This document shows, in pieces, positions 33,071-42,391 of a stretch of DNA of 57,912 bases; within the stretch, counting starts at the first letter, position 1, and every line of letters starts with the position of its first letter. The notes beneath the pieces were generated by a model. That model did no database searches and had not been told where the DNA came from. It worked only from the letters and a program-made list of their open reading frames with translations. The translations under genes and the position numbers were made by a program. Source of the DNA: Mycolicibacter heraklionensis (GTDB lineage: Bacteria; Actinomycetota; Actinomycetes; Mycobacteriales; Mycobacteriaceae); NCBI RefSeq assembly GCF_001021505.1, contig NZ_LDPO01000026.1:1-57912 (forward strand), written 5' to 3'.

Positions 33071-34666
33071 ATGGCCGACCCTCGAGTACTGGCGCTCTGG
33101 TGCATGGACTGGCCCGCGGTCGCCGCGGCGGCCGCGGCGGGATTGCCGGCCACCGCGCCGGTTGCGGTCACCCTGGCCAACCGGGTGATCGCCTGTTCTG
33201 CGGGCGCCCGTGCGGCGGGGGTGCGGCGCGGGCTGCGGCGCCGAGAAGCGGCGGCCCGCTGCCCGGCACTGCATGTGGTGGCCGCCGACACCGATCGCGA
33301 CGCCCGGCTGTTCGAGCCGGTCCTGGCTGCGGTCGACGACCTGATACCGGCCGCCGAGGTGTTGCGGCCCGGACTGCTGGTGGTGTCGGTGCGCGGTGCG
33401 GTGCGGGCCTTCGGCTCCGAGGAGCAAGCCGCCGAACGTCTCGTCGACGCAGTGGCCGCGGCCGATGTCGAATGCCAGGTCGGGATCGCCGGCGGGCTCT
33501 CCACCGCGGTGCTCGCCGCACGTGCCGGCGCCGTGGTGCCACCCGGGGGAGACGCCCGATTCCTGTCCGGGCTGTCGATCCGGCAGCTGGCCGCCGAGCC
33601 CAGCCTGTCCGGACCCGGACGTGACGGCCTGATCGACCTGTTGTGGCGCTTGGGTATTCGGACCATCGGGCAATTCGCTGCGCTACCACGCCCGGATGTC
33701 ACCTCGCGGTTCGGTCCCGACGCGCTCACCGCGCACCGGTTCGCCCGCGCCGAGCCGGAACGTGGGCCGTCCGGGCGGGAGCCCACGCCGGATCTCGATG
33801 CCGAGCTGCACTGCGATCCGCCGATCGACCGGGTCGACGCCGCGGCGTTCGCCGGCCGCTCGCTGGCCGGTGTGCTGCACCGCACGCTGATGGCCGCCGG
33901 GGTCGGGTGCACCCGGCTGGCCATTCACGCCGTCACCGAAACCGGGGAAGAGCTGACCCGGGTGTGGCGGTGCGCCGAGCCGTTGACCGAGGACGCCACC
34001 GCGGATCGGGTGCGCTGGCAGCTCGACGGCTGGCTGAACAGCCGCGTAGCCGGAGACCGGCCCACCGGCCCGGTGACGCTGTTGCGGCTGGAGCCGGTGG
34101 AGGTGCTCTCGGCGACCGAGGCGCTGCAGCTACCGCTGTGGGGCGGTCTGGGCGAGGAAGACCGGTTGCGTGCCCGCCGCGCCCTGGTACGGGTGCAGGG
34201 CCTGCTCGGCCCCGAAGCGGTGCGGGTGCCGGTGCTCTCCGGCGGCCGCGGCCCCGCGGAGCGCATCACCCTGACCCCGCTGGGGGATGAGCCGGTGCCG
34301 ATGGCTGACCCGCGCCAGCCGTGGCCCGGCCGGCTCCCCGAACCCTCGCCGGCGGTACTACTCGACGACCCGGTGGAACTGCTTGACGCCGAACGCAATC
34401 CGATCCGGGTGACCGGCCGTGGACTCTTCTCCGCCGACCCGGCGTGGCTGGTCGCCCGGGGCCGCGACGACCGGCTGCGCTGGTGGGCCGGGCCCTGGTC
34501 GGTCGACGAACGCTGGTGGGACCCGCAGCGGGAGGGGCCGGGATCGGGGCGCACCGCCCGGGTTCAGGCGCTGCTGGAGGACTCGCCGGGGAGCGCAGCG
34601 CCCGGCCAGGCGCTGTTGCTGTGCTATCGGCTGCGGCGGTGGTATCTGGAGGGGGTGTACGAGTGA
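33071..34666 (+). CDS. imuB: ImuB, Y-family polymerase-like mutasome scaffold
   Basis: A 531-residue relative of Y-family DNA polymerases with the DNA-binding part intact but key catalytic acidic residues absent (the first motif reads LWCMDWPAVAA). It carries the beta-clamp binding motif QLPLWG at residues 353-358, in the same place as the characterised motif in M. tuberculosis ImuB. ImuB bridges DnaE2, ImuA' and the clamp. The C-terminus ends in a basic region with WYLEGVYE. It is co-transcribed with imuA'. Confidence 0.94.
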   Translation: MADPRVLALWCMDWPAVAAAAAAGLPATAPVAVTLANRVIACSAGARAAGVRRGLRRREAAARCPALHVVAADTDRDARLFEPVLAAVDDLIPAAEVLRPGLLVVSVRGAVRAFGSEEQAAERLVDAVAAADVECQVGIAGGLSTAVLAARAGAVVPPGGDARFLSGLSIRQLAAEPSLSGPGRDGLIDLLWRLGIRTIGQFAALPRPDVTSRFGPDALTAHRFARAEPERGPSGREPTPDLDAELHCDPPIDRVDAAAFAGRSLAGVLHRTLMAAGVGCTRLAIHAVTETGEELTRVWRCAEPLTEDATADRVRWQLDGWLNSRVAGDRPTGPVTLLRLEPVEVLSATEALQLPLWGGLGEEDRLRARRALVRVQGLLGPEAVRVPVLSGGRGPAERITLTPLGDEPVPMADPRQPWPGRLPEPSPAVLLDDPVELLDAERNPIRVTGRGLFSADPAWLVARGRDDRLRWWAGPWSVDERWWDPQREGPGSGRTARVQALLEDSPGSAAPGQALLLCYRLRRWYLEGVYE

Positions 34667-34675
34667 ACCGGGCTA

Positions 34676-35686
34676 TCAGCCCAGCCGGCCGGCGAATGCG
34701 CCGACCCGCTGCACGAACCGGTCGAAGAACACCGCCGGGTCGACTCCGACGCCGATCAGCGCGTTGGGATGGCGCGCGTCCCAGTCGGGGATCGTCCGCC
34801 CGCGCGCCGCCCCGGGCGCGAGCTCGACCCTGAGTGCAGCCGGGCGGGTCGTCACCAGTTCGGGTTCCAGTGCGACCGCCGCGGCCAGCGGGTCGTGCAG
34901 ATACGCCAGGTAGCCGTGGCCCCGCGCCTCGTGTGCCTCGAAATAGAACCGCAGCGCGTCGTTCAGCATCCGGACCACCGGGTTCATGCGGCGGTTCCAG
35001 CTTCGCCTCTCCTTCGTCGAGCCTCGCTGAACCACCGGGTTGTCAGCCGGCGCGGCCAGCCGCGCCAGGATCGCCGGCGTGATCGCGATATGTCGGGTCA
35101 GATCCAGACCGCACACGATCGGGAGCCGTTGCGGCGCAACCGCTCCCCACGCCGTGAACACCTCAGCGGCTGCCTCCGGGTCGAATCCGATGTTGAACTC
35201 GGCCCAGCCGGACCGCTCGCCTTCGAAGGCGCCGCCCATGATCACCAGCCGACGCACCAGCGTGGGCAGTGCGGGTTCGGCTCGCAGCGTCAATGCCAGG
35301 TTGGTCAGCGGGCCGGTGGCCAACCCGATCAGCTGCCCCGGATGTTCCCGCGCGGCGGCGACCCAGGCCGCGGCGGCGTCGTATCCGGTGAGCTGCCCGG
35401 TGCCGGGCGGCAATTCGGCATATCCCAGTCCCTGGGGCCCGTGCAGAGTCTCCGCGGTGTGGACCGGGCCGTTCAGCGGCGCGTCGGCGCCCTGGGACAC
35501 CGGGACTCCGGATGCCCCGCACAGCTCCAACAGGGCCAGGTTGTTGCGGCAGACCTGCTGCACCGCAACGTTTCCGCCGGTTGCCGCGATCCCGACAAGT
35601 TCGGCCTCCGGGCTGGACAGCAGGTACACCAGCGCGACCGCGTCGTCGACGCCGGTGTCGAAGTCGGCGAAGACGGGCGGCGTCAC
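34676..35686 (-). CDS. iunH: Nucleoside hydrolase (IunH family) with 19-residue insertion
   Basis: Hydrolyses the N-glycosidic bond of ribonucleosides. The 336-residue protein has the calcium-binding signature VFADFDTGVDDAVAL near the N-terminus, LATGPLTNLALTL and VIMGGAF, with the second metal aspartate in YLHDPLAAAVAL. Within it a stretch of 19 residues is inserted between two copies of NPVV (QRGSTKERRSWNRRM separates them). I chose the GTG at 35686 because it starts exactly at TPPVFADFD; it is ten bases after the acrA1 stop. It is the last gene of the lpqD-acrA1 operon. Confidence 0.9.
   Translation of the reverse strand: MTPPVFADFDTGVDDAVALVYLLSSPEAELVGIAATGGNVAVQQVCRNNLALLELCGASGVPVSQGADAPLNGPVHTAETLHGPQGLGYAELPPGTGQLTGYDAAAAWVAAAREHPGQLIGLATGPLTNLALTLRAEPALPTLVRRLVIMGGAFEGERSGWAEFNIGFDPEAAAEVFTAWGAVAPQRLPIVCGLDLTRHIAITPAILARLAAPADNPVVQRGSTKERRSWNRRMNPVVRMLNDALRFYFEAHEARGHGYLAYLHDPLAAAVALEPELVTTRPAALRVELAPGAARGRTIPDWDARHPNALIGVGVDPAVFFDRFVQRVGAFAGRLG
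34974..35041. repeat. 57-bp in-frame insertion with 11-bp direct repeats in iunH
   Basis: ACCACCGGGTT occurs at 34974-34984 and again at 35031-35041, exactly 57 bases (19 codons) apart. The intervening 46 bases include CTTCGCCTCTCCTTCGTCGA. The structure looks like a small insertion with target duplication, or a slippage product. Confidence 0.7.
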
Positions 35687-35696
35687 GGGCGCAGGT

Positions 35697-37736
35697 TCAC
35701 CAGTACACGCCCGGAACCAACCGCACCGCCCGCTTGACCGGGCGGGGCACCCGCACCCGGGTGATCGCCCGTACCGGCCGCTTCGGGCGGCGCCGAGCCG
35801 GTCGCGCCGCAACGGGCGCAACGGCTGCAACGGTGTCACTGGGCGCCACACCGCGCGCCGCGGGCGAGTCGGGGTAGCCCAGGTAGACCTGGTGCAGAAC
35901 CCGGCGCGCCAGCCCGGGGGTGATGTAGTTGCCGGTCTCGGCCAGGGTGCCCAGCGGGGTGTCGATCCGGTCCGGCTTCTCTACCAGGCCACGCACCACC
36001 ATGGCCGCCGCGTGCTCGGCGCTGATCGCCCCGACCGGCAGATGCTTTCGCGACGGCGCGATCATCGGAGTGGCCACCAGCGGCATATGGATGGTGGTGA
36101 ACGTGATGTGGTCCGACAGCGTCTCGGTCGACACCACGTCGGCGAACGCGTCCAGCGCCGCCTTGGTGGGCACGTACGCGCTGTAGCGGGGGCTGTTGGC
36201 CAGCACCCCTTCGCTGGAGACGTTGACGACGTGGCCGAATCGCCGTTCCCGCCAGTGCGGTAGCAAGGCCAGCACCATCCGCACCGCACCGAAGTAGTTG
36301 ACCGCCATCGTGCGTTCGTAGTCGTGTAGCCGGTCGGTGGAGTTGGTCACCGAGCGGCGGATCGACCGGCCGGCGTTGTTCACCAGGTAGTCGACGTGCT
36401 CGAACCGGCCCAGGATGTCCTTGACGGTGTGCTCCACCGACGCCGAGTCGGTGACGTCACAAGTGAACGCATACGCCTGCCCACCGGCGGCTCGGATCTC
36501 GGCCACCAGCTCGTCGAGCGCCGAGCCACTGCGGGCCAGCGCGAAGACCGTGCCGCCGCGCTCGGCCACGGCGACCGCCGAGGCCCGGCCGATGCCGCTG
36601 GAGGCCCCGGTGATGATGACGTGCCGCCCGACCAGCGGCCCGGCCGGATCGTCGCGGCGGGCCCGGTCGGGATCCAGGTGCGCCGCCCAGTACCGCCACA
36701 GTCTCGGCGCGTAGTCGGCGAACTCGGGTAGCCGAACGCCCGTGCCCTGCAGCGCCGCGCGGGTGGCGTCGGCGACGAACGTCGGCCGCAGGTTCACCAG
36801 GTCGAGCACCTCGGCGGGTAGACCCAGCTGGGTGGCCATCATGTTGCGCCACACCCGGGCTCGTCCGCGGACATTGAGCACCGGCGCCGCCACGGAACCG
36901 GGCAGCGTGGCGCGCAGCGGCGGAAGCCCGGCTTCGCGAGCGACGGCCCGGTAGATGTCGGGCAGCCCGATGGATCGCGGTGCGGTGAGGTGGAAGGTGC
37001 GCCCGTCGTACCCCTCGGCGTGCATCAGCTCGATCAGCGCATCGGCGACGTAGTCGACCGGAACGACGTTGGTGCGTCCGGTGTGGGGCAGCGCCATCGG
37101 GGTGAGCCGGGGCAGGGCCGCCAGCTTGGCCAGCAGCGGAAAGAAGTAGTACGGCCCGTCGACCTTGTCCATCTCGCCGGTGCGGGAATCGCCCACCACC
37201 ACCGCCGGGCGGTACACCCGGTAGCGCAGTCCCGGTGTCGAGCGCACCAGCGCTTCGGCCTCGAACTTGGTCTGGTGATAGGGGGTCGGCAGCTCCTGGC
37301 CGATGTCGAAGTCGTCTTCGGTGAACTCGCCGGCGTAGTTGCCGGCCACCGCGATCGACGACACGTGCGACAAGGTGGCGTCGAGTCGCTTTGCCAGTCC
37401 GATCACCGCGCGAGTGCCCTCGACGTTGGCCGCCTGCTGCTCGGCCGCGCCGGCGGTGATGTCGTAGATGGCCGCGCAGTGCAGCACATGGTCGATGTCG
37501 CCGAGTTCGGCGAGCACCGTGTCGTTCAGCCCGAGATTCTCCGCTGTCAGGTCGCCGACCAGCGGTTTGACCCGTTCGCCCCACGCCTGGCCGTGCGGAG
37601 AGGCGAGGGCTTCGAAGCGGCCCAGCGAGGCGCGGCGCACCAGCACCCACACCTGCGCATCCGGCCTGGTCTCCAGCAGACGCGACACCGCCCGCCGCCC
37701 AATAAACCCGGTACCGCCGGTAACGACATAACGCAT
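35697..37736 (-). CDS. acrA1: Fused double short-chain dehydrogenase, fatty acyl-CoA reductase-type AcrA1
   Basis: A 679-residue protein with two Rossmann domains. The first is extended SDR type with VTGGTGFIGRRAV at residues 5-17 and the active-site pair in TPYHQTKFEAEAL. The second starts near residue 370 with HVIITGASSGIGRAS and has YSAYVPTKAALDAF. A C-terminal basic, Pro- and Arg-rich tail follows. It resembles AcrA1 (Rv3391), a putative fatty acyl-CoA reductase. It lies directly before iunH and after a TMEM175-like gene; the cyclopropane synthase gene cmaA1 that stands next to it in M. tuberculosis is absent. Confidence 0.9.
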   Translation of the reverse strand: MRYVVTGGTGFIGRRAVSRLLETRPDAQVWVLVRRASLGRFEALASPHGQAWGERVKPLVGDLTAENLGLNDTVLAELGDIDHVLHCAAIYDITAGAAEQQAANVEGTRAVIGLAKRLDATLSHVSSIAVAGNYAGEFTEDDFDIGQELPTPYHQTKFEAEALVRSTPGLRYRVYRPAVVVGDSRTGEMDKVDGPYYFFPLLAKLAALPRLTPMALPHTGRTNVVPVDYVADALIELMHAEGYDGRTFHLTAPRSIGLPDIYRAVAREAGLPPLRATLPGSVAAPVLNVRGRARVWRNMMATQLGLPAEVLDLVNLRPTFVADATRAALQGTGVRLPEFADYAPRLWRYWAAHLDPDRARRDDPAGPLVGRHVIITGASSGIGRASAVAVAERGGTVFALARSGSALDELVAEIRAAGGQAYAFTCDVTDSASVEHTVKDILGRFEHVDYLVNNAGRSIRRSVTNSTDRLHDYERTMAVNYFGAVRMVLALLPHWRERRFGHVVNVSSEGVLANSPRYSAYVPTKAALDAFADVVSTETLSDHITFTTIHMPLVATPMIAPSRKHLPVGAISAEHAAAMVVRGLVEKPDRIDTPLGTLAETGNYITPGLARRVLHQVYLGYPDSPAARGVAPSDTVAAVAPVAARPARRRPKRPVRAITRVRVPRPVKRAVRLVPGVYW

Positions 37737-37767
37737 GCGGTCATGGTGGTCGCTCGGGTCGGCTACG

Positions 37768-38433
37768 TCAATGGTGAGTTGAGTCTCGCCGTCCGATGCC
37801 CGGGATGTTGATCGCGTAGAAGGCCGGCATCACGACGAAAACCGCCAGCGCGACCATCGGCGACCACACCACGCCGATCACGCCCGCCACCAGATAGGCG
37901 ACGATCCCGGTCAGCGACCGAAACCGTTGGGCGGCGAACACGCGCGGATCCGCCTGGTCGGCGACCAGCTGCTCGGGGCATCGGCTGACCTGGTCGAACA
38001 GCAGCAGCCAACTCGCGCACATGGCCGCCAGAATGCCGGCGTACAGGGCCACCGCGGTACGCGCGTCGGGGGTGTCGGCGCCGTCGATGAACGCGCGGGA
38101 GAGCACCGCGGTCGGAAACGGGATGAGCGCCGTGGTGAACAGCAGCGCGATGTTGGCCAGGTGTACACCCTTGTCGACCTGTTTGATCGCGGTGAACGCC
38201 TGGTGGTGGTTGAGCCAGATCACCGCGACGTAGCCGAACGACGCGACGTAGCCGAGATAAGCCGGCCACTGCCGGATCAGCGCATCCAGCAGCTGTCCGG
38301 GGGCGTGCTCGGGTGCTTTGAGGTCGAGCACCAGCAGGGTCACCGCGATCGCGAAGACACCGTCGCTGAACGCCTCCACTCGTCCCGTGTCGGTCAAGCC
38401 GGCCGGAGCATCGGAGCCGTCAGACGTGCTCAT
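37768..38433 (-). CDS. TMEM175-family potassium channel-like protein
   Basis: About 221 residues with six hydrophobic segments. The family signature FSDGVFAIAVTLLVLDLKAP is visible in the first helix, matching TMEM175/DUF1211 proteins, of which the bacterial members form potassium-selective channels. Further segments are YLGYVASFGYVAVIWL and LYAGILAAMCASWLLLF. It is in the same transcription unit as lpqD (gap of 12 bases) and acrA1 (31 bases). Confidence 0.88.
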   Translation of the reverse strand: MSTSDGSDAPAGLTDTGRVEAFSDGVFAIAVTLLVLDLKAPEHAPGQLLDALIRQWPAYLGYVASFGYVAVIWLNHHQAFTAIKQVDKGVHLANIALLFTTALIPFPTAVLSRAFIDGADTPDARTAVALYAGILAAMCASWLLLFDQVSRCPEQLVADQADPRVFAAQRFRSLTGIVAYLVAGVIGVVWSPMVALAVFVVMPAFYAINIPGIGRRDSTHH

Positions 38434-38445
38434 CGGCGCCTGGCG

Positions 38446-39153
38446 TCAGAACGCGCGAATCCCGTCCCAGTCCACCAGTTTCCAGCCGGTGGCCGGGTTG
38501 CCGGTGATCACCACCTTGCCGAGGTTGGGCAGCGGATGGTCGGTCAACAGCTCGTCACGGGGATTCTTGACGTTCATCAGCGTCCAGGTCATGATCGACG
38601 CCCCGTGCGCGAACGCCACCGGGTTGGCGTCGCCGGCGTCGTAGATCTGCTGGACCGCGGCGCCGAACTCGTCGTTGAACTGGTTGCCGTCGATCGAGCC
38701 GGGGATGGCCGTGGTCCGCTCACCGTGAATCCAGGCCAGCGGAGCCAGCAGATACGCCGCGTCCACCATGGACCCGGGCTTGTCGCCGAACCAGCCGGCG
38801 CTGATCTCCCGCAGGCCGGGCAGCACCTGCACCTGACGGCCGAGTTCGCGCGCCAGCGGGGCGGCGGTCTGCTGGGCGCGCAGCATCGAGGAGGCGTAGA
38901 CGCCGTCGTAGTGGTTGCGCGAGAGCTGATTTGCGATCTCCTGGGCTTGAACGCGGCCCTTGTCGGTCAGCCCAGGGCCGGGCACCGAGGTGTCGATGAT
39001 CCCGGCGGCGTTGCTTTCCGATTCGGCGTGCCGGATCAGTGTCAGGGTGATGTTGCGCGGGTGCGGCGTCCCCGAACAGCCGCCGAGCACCAGGACTGCG
39101 GCCAGCGCCGCCGCCAACATTGCGAATACGGTTCCCCAAGTGCGCTTCCCCAT
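38446..39153 (-). CDS. lpqD: Phosphoglycerate mutase-family lipoprotein LpqD
   Basis: About 235 residues. The signal peptide ends in the lipobox LVLGGC. The mature part is a histidine phosphatase domain: RHAESESNAAG with the catalytic histidine and GLTDKGRVQAQEI, plus the second histidine in PVAFAHGASI. The substrate outside the membrane is unknown. The ATG at 39153 gives a normal signal peptide; the frame is open to 39249 but would run into the promoter. It starts 90 bases from htdY, divergently, and leads the operon to iunH. Confidence 0.88.
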   Translation of the reverse strand: MGKRTWGTVFAMLAAALAAVLVLGGCSGTPHPRNITLTLIRHAESESNAAGIIDTSVPGPGLTDKGRVQAQEIANQLSRNHYDGVYASSMLRAQQTAAPLARELGRQVQVLPGLREISAGWFGDKPGSMVDAAYLLAPLAWIHGERTTAIPGSIDGNQFNDEFGAAVQQIYDAGDANPVAFAHGASIMTWTLMNVKNPRDELLTDHPLPNLGKVVITGNPATGWKLVDWDGIRAF

Positions 39154-39242
39154 GGCGACAGCCTGCCGTGTTGATGGCGCCGGCGGGGCCGGTTCTGCTG
39201 AAATGGTGGGGCCAATCCGTCCGAGGTGAATGAGGAGAATTC

Positions 39243-40112
39243 GTGGCACTGGACCCGACAGCCATCGGCGTTACCACCGACCCCGTGCGGTTCGAATGGA
39301 CCGATCGCGAGACCATGCTCTATGCGCTCGGAGTCGGCGCCGGAACAGCGGACCTGGCGTTCACCACCGAGAACAGCCACGACATTCCCCAGCAGGTGCT
39401 GCCCACCTACGCCGTCATCTGCTGCATGGGCTTCGCGGCCGTCGGCAAGATCGGCACGTTCAATCCGGCGCTGCTGCTGCACGGCTCCCAAGAGGTGCGC
39501 CTCTTCGCGCCGCTGCCGCCCGCCGGAAGCCTGCAGGTGGTGGCCGAGGTGGCCGACATCCAGGACAAGGGCGAGGGTAAGAACGCTGTCGTGATGCTGC
39601 GGGCGCGCGGCACCGATTCGAAGACCTCCGAGCCCGTCGTCGAGACGCTGACCACCCTGGTCATCCGCAAGGCCGGCGGCTTCGGCGGGGAACCCGGGCA
39701 ACGGGCGGTCGCGCCGCAGATCCCGGACGCGCAACCGGATTCACGCATCTCGTATGTGACCCGGGAGGACCAGGCGCTGCTGTATCGGCTCTCCGGTGAC
39801 CGCAACCCGCTGCACAGCGACCCGTGGTTCGCCACCACACTGGCCGGCTTCCCCAAGCCGATCCTGCACGGGCTGTGCACCTACGGTTTCGCCGGTCGTG
39901 CGCTGGTCGCCGAACTCGGCGGCGGCGACGCCAGCCGGGTCAGCGCCATCTCGGCACGGTTCACCGACCCGGTGTTCCCGGGGGAGACGCTGACCACCTG
40001 GATCTGGCGGACCGAGCCGGGCAAGGCGGTGTTCCGCACCGAGGCCGCCGGTCCCGACGGCGCCAACCCGCGAGTGGTGCTCGACGACGGTGCGGCGGAG
40101 TACCGGGACTAA
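39243..40112 (+). CDS. htdY: MaoC-type 3-hydroxyacyl-CoA dehydratase HtdY
   Basis: About 289 residues with two hotdog folds. The catalytic hydratase 2 motif is in the second half: YRLSGDRNPLHSDPWFA with the Asp and His, and PKPILHGLCTYGFAGRA. The first half lacks it and shapes the acyl tunnel. It resembles Rv3389c, an (R)-3-hydroxyacyl-CoA dehydratase. The start is GTG, preceded by GAGGAG at 39231-39236. It is divergent from lpqD. Confidence 0.92.
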   Translation: MALDPTAIGVTTDPVRFEWTDRETMLYALGVGAGTADLAFTTENSHDIPQQVLPTYAVICCMGFAAVGKIGTFNPALLLHGSQEVRLFAPLPPAGSLQVVAEVADIQDKGEGKNAVVMLRARGTDSKTSEPVVETLTTLVIRKAGGFGGEPGQRAVAPQIPDAQPDSRISYVTREDQALLYRLSGDRNPLHSDPWFATTLAGFPKPILHGLCTYGFAGRALVAELGGGDASRVSAISARFTDPVFPGETLTTWIWRTEPGKAVFRTEAAGPDGANPRVVLDDGAAEYRD

Positions 40113-40230
40113 AGGCTTGCGCGCCGGGTGCCCCCGGCTTGGCTGTTCTGGCCAGGTAGGCACCGTTCGCGAAGGTGCGCAGTTGTACGTCAAACCGCGG
40201 CGTGTCGCGTGCAGACGCGCACGCTCGGCT

Positions 40231-40286
<56 letters not shown>

Positions 40287-40290
<4 letters not shown>

Positions 40291-41438
40291 CCGGCGGCCA
40301 GGCGCTCGGCCAACCGCGCGGTGAACTCGGCCGCCTGCGCCGGGCTGTCCAGGGCGTAACGGGCGGCGGTAGCGCGGTCGCCGTCGTCGTTGTGCCGCAC
40401 GATGATTCCGATGCCGCCCAGTTCAGCGACCGCGTCGAACGCGTCCTCGTCGGTGATGTCGTCGCCGAGGAACAGCGGGGTCCTCACCCCCGTCATCCGA
40501 TCCAGCAGCCAGCGCAGCGTGCGGCCCTTGTCCCAGTCGATTTCGGGGCGCAGCTCGATCACCTCGCGCCCGGTCGTGACCCGCAGCCCGCGGCGCCGAC
40601 CGGTATCACGCACCGCCGCCAGCACCTCGCCGACCCGATCCCGGGCGACGTTGCGGTAGTGCACGGCGACGGCGAAGCGCTTGTGTTCCACCATGATTCC
40701 CGGGATCGCACCAAGCTGCTCGGTCAGTGAACCGGCCGCGGCGGCCAGCACCAGCACCGCATCGACCGCGGCGTCGTTCTGGTGGTGGGCGCCGTCCGGC
40801 CCGATCAGCTCGAAGCCGTGGCTGCCCGCATACCAGATCCCGTCCAGCCCCACCCGGGCCCGCACGTCGGCCAGGTCCCGGCCGGACAGCACCGCGACCG
40901 GGCATTGGGCGGCCAACGCGGCCAACGCATCCACCGCGCCGGCCACCGGCCGGGCCGCGTCGGGATCGTCGACGATGTCCGAGAGGGTCCCGTCGAAATC
41001 GAAGAACACCGCCGGGTGATCGAGATCGCGCAACTTCGCAGCGGTCATCGCATCCGGCAGGGCCGACATCGGCCGATCTCCGGTACGCACCTGCACCGCG
41101 CTCGGATCGTCCACCGCCACGTCACCGCCGTCGCACGCCACGCCGATCACCAGGGCGAATCCGGCACTGCGAGCGGCGGTTACACCCGATTCGGAGTCGG
41201 TGAGCACTACGCAGCGGCCCGGCCGCACCGCCAACCCGGCGGCGGCGGAAACCAGTTCGTCGCCGGAACCGTCGGAGCTGTTGGAGGCCGCCGCAGCCAC
41301 CCGCACGCCGGCTTGTTGCAGCCGCTCGGTCAGGGCCTTGGCCAGTGCTTCAGTGTCGGCATTACCGTCGAGGCGCAACAGCACCGCGTCATGCCGGCGC
41401 GGGTCGATCGTGACCGACATGCCAACCATGTCCACCAC
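40287..41438 (-). CDS. otsB2: Trehalose-6-phosphate phosphatase
   Basis: Dephosphorylates trehalose 6-phosphate in the OtsA-OtsB route to trehalose. The C-terminal HAD domain has FFDFDGTLSDIVDDP (nucleophile and acid-base aspartates), VLSGRDLADVRARVG, GIWYAGSHGFE and LGDDITDEDAFDA. The first 120 residues form a degenerate HAD-like domain (GRCVVLTDSESGVTAARSAGF) as in M. tuberculosis OtsB2. The start is ambiguous among ATG codons at 41438, 41429 and 41420. The stop codon is TGA made by the last unit of a hexanucleotide repeat. The GC-rich 80-base gap to the stress gene contains its promoter region. Confidence 0.93.
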
Positions 41439-41518
41439 GGTGCCACAGCCTCGTTCGGATTAGCGTGGTAGGGGTCCAGAGAGGTCGTCGAGCGCAAAGA
41501 GAAAGGTAGGGAGCCCCG

Positions 41519-42382
41519 ATGTCGTCCACTCCCGGAATCCTGGTCGGTGTCGACGGATCGCCGTCGTCGGTGGCGGCAGTCGATTGGGCGGCGCGGGACG
41601 CCGCGCTGCACAACCTGCCGCTGAACCTGGTCCACGTGCTCGCTTCCCCGGTGGTGATGACCTTCCCCGAGACACCGATGCCGCCCGGCTACACCGAGTG
41701 GCAGCGTGACCAGGGCGAACGCCACCTGCGCGAGGCCGTTGGGATCGCCGAGGCAGCCGGGGCGACGCAGGTCGCCGCCGAGACCGTCGTAGGCTCCACG
41801 GTCCCGATACTGGTGGACATGAGCCGCGAGGCCGGCCGCCTGGTGGTCGGGTCCCGCGGGCACGGGCGGATGCGCCGCCTGTTGCTCGGCTCGGTCAGCT
41901 CGTCGCTGGTGCGGCACGCGCACTGCCCGGTCGTGGTCATCCACGAGGACCATCGGCGCCCCGACACCGCACCGGTGGTGGTCGGCATCGACGGGTCCCC
42001 GGTGTCGGAGGCCGCAACGGCGCTGGCATTCGAAGAGGCCTCGCTGCGCGGGGTGGAACTGATCGCCGTGTATGCCTGGCACGACACCGGCCTGCTGGAC
42101 TTCCCCGGCATCGACACGGCGGCGATGGCGTCCGAAGGCGAGTTGGCCCTGGCCGAGCGGTTGGCGGGTTGGCGGGAGCGTTACCCCGACGTCACGGTGC
42201 GCCGGGTGGTGGTCGATGACCGGCCCGCCGACCAACTCGTCGACCAGTCCCAGGAGGCTCAGCTGGTGGTGGTGGGCAGCCACGGCCGCGGCGGCTTCGC
42301 CGGCATGCTGCTGGGTTCGGTCAGCCAGGCGGTGGTGCAGTCGGCGCATGCGCCGGTCGTCGTCGTCCGCCCGGCGCCATAA
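41519..42382 (+). CDS. Tandem universal stress protein
   Basis: About 287 residues made of two Usp domains. Each has the nucleotide-binding pattern: GSRGHGRMRRLLLGSVSSS in the first half and GSHGRGGFAGMLLGSVSQ in the second. ATP-binding Usps are common in dormancy regulons of mycobacteria, but no DosR box is apparent here. The start is ATG at 41519. It ends nine bases from the convergent mmpL gene. Confidence 0.93.
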   Translation: MSSTPGILVGVDGSPSSVAAVDWAARDAALHNLPLNLVHVLASPVVMTFPETPMPPGYTEWQRDQGERHLREAVGIAEAAGATQVAAETVVGSTVPILVDMSREAGRLVVGSRGHGRMRRLLLGSVSSSLVRHAHCPVVVIHEDHRRPDTAPVVVGIDGSPVSEAATALAFEEASLRGVELIAVYAWHDTGLLDFPGIDTAAMASEGELALAERLAGWRERYPDVTVRRVVVDDRPADQLVDQSQEAQLVVVGSHGRGGFAGMLLGSVSQAVVQSAHAPVVVVRPAP

Positions 42383-42391
42383 CGGCCGGCG

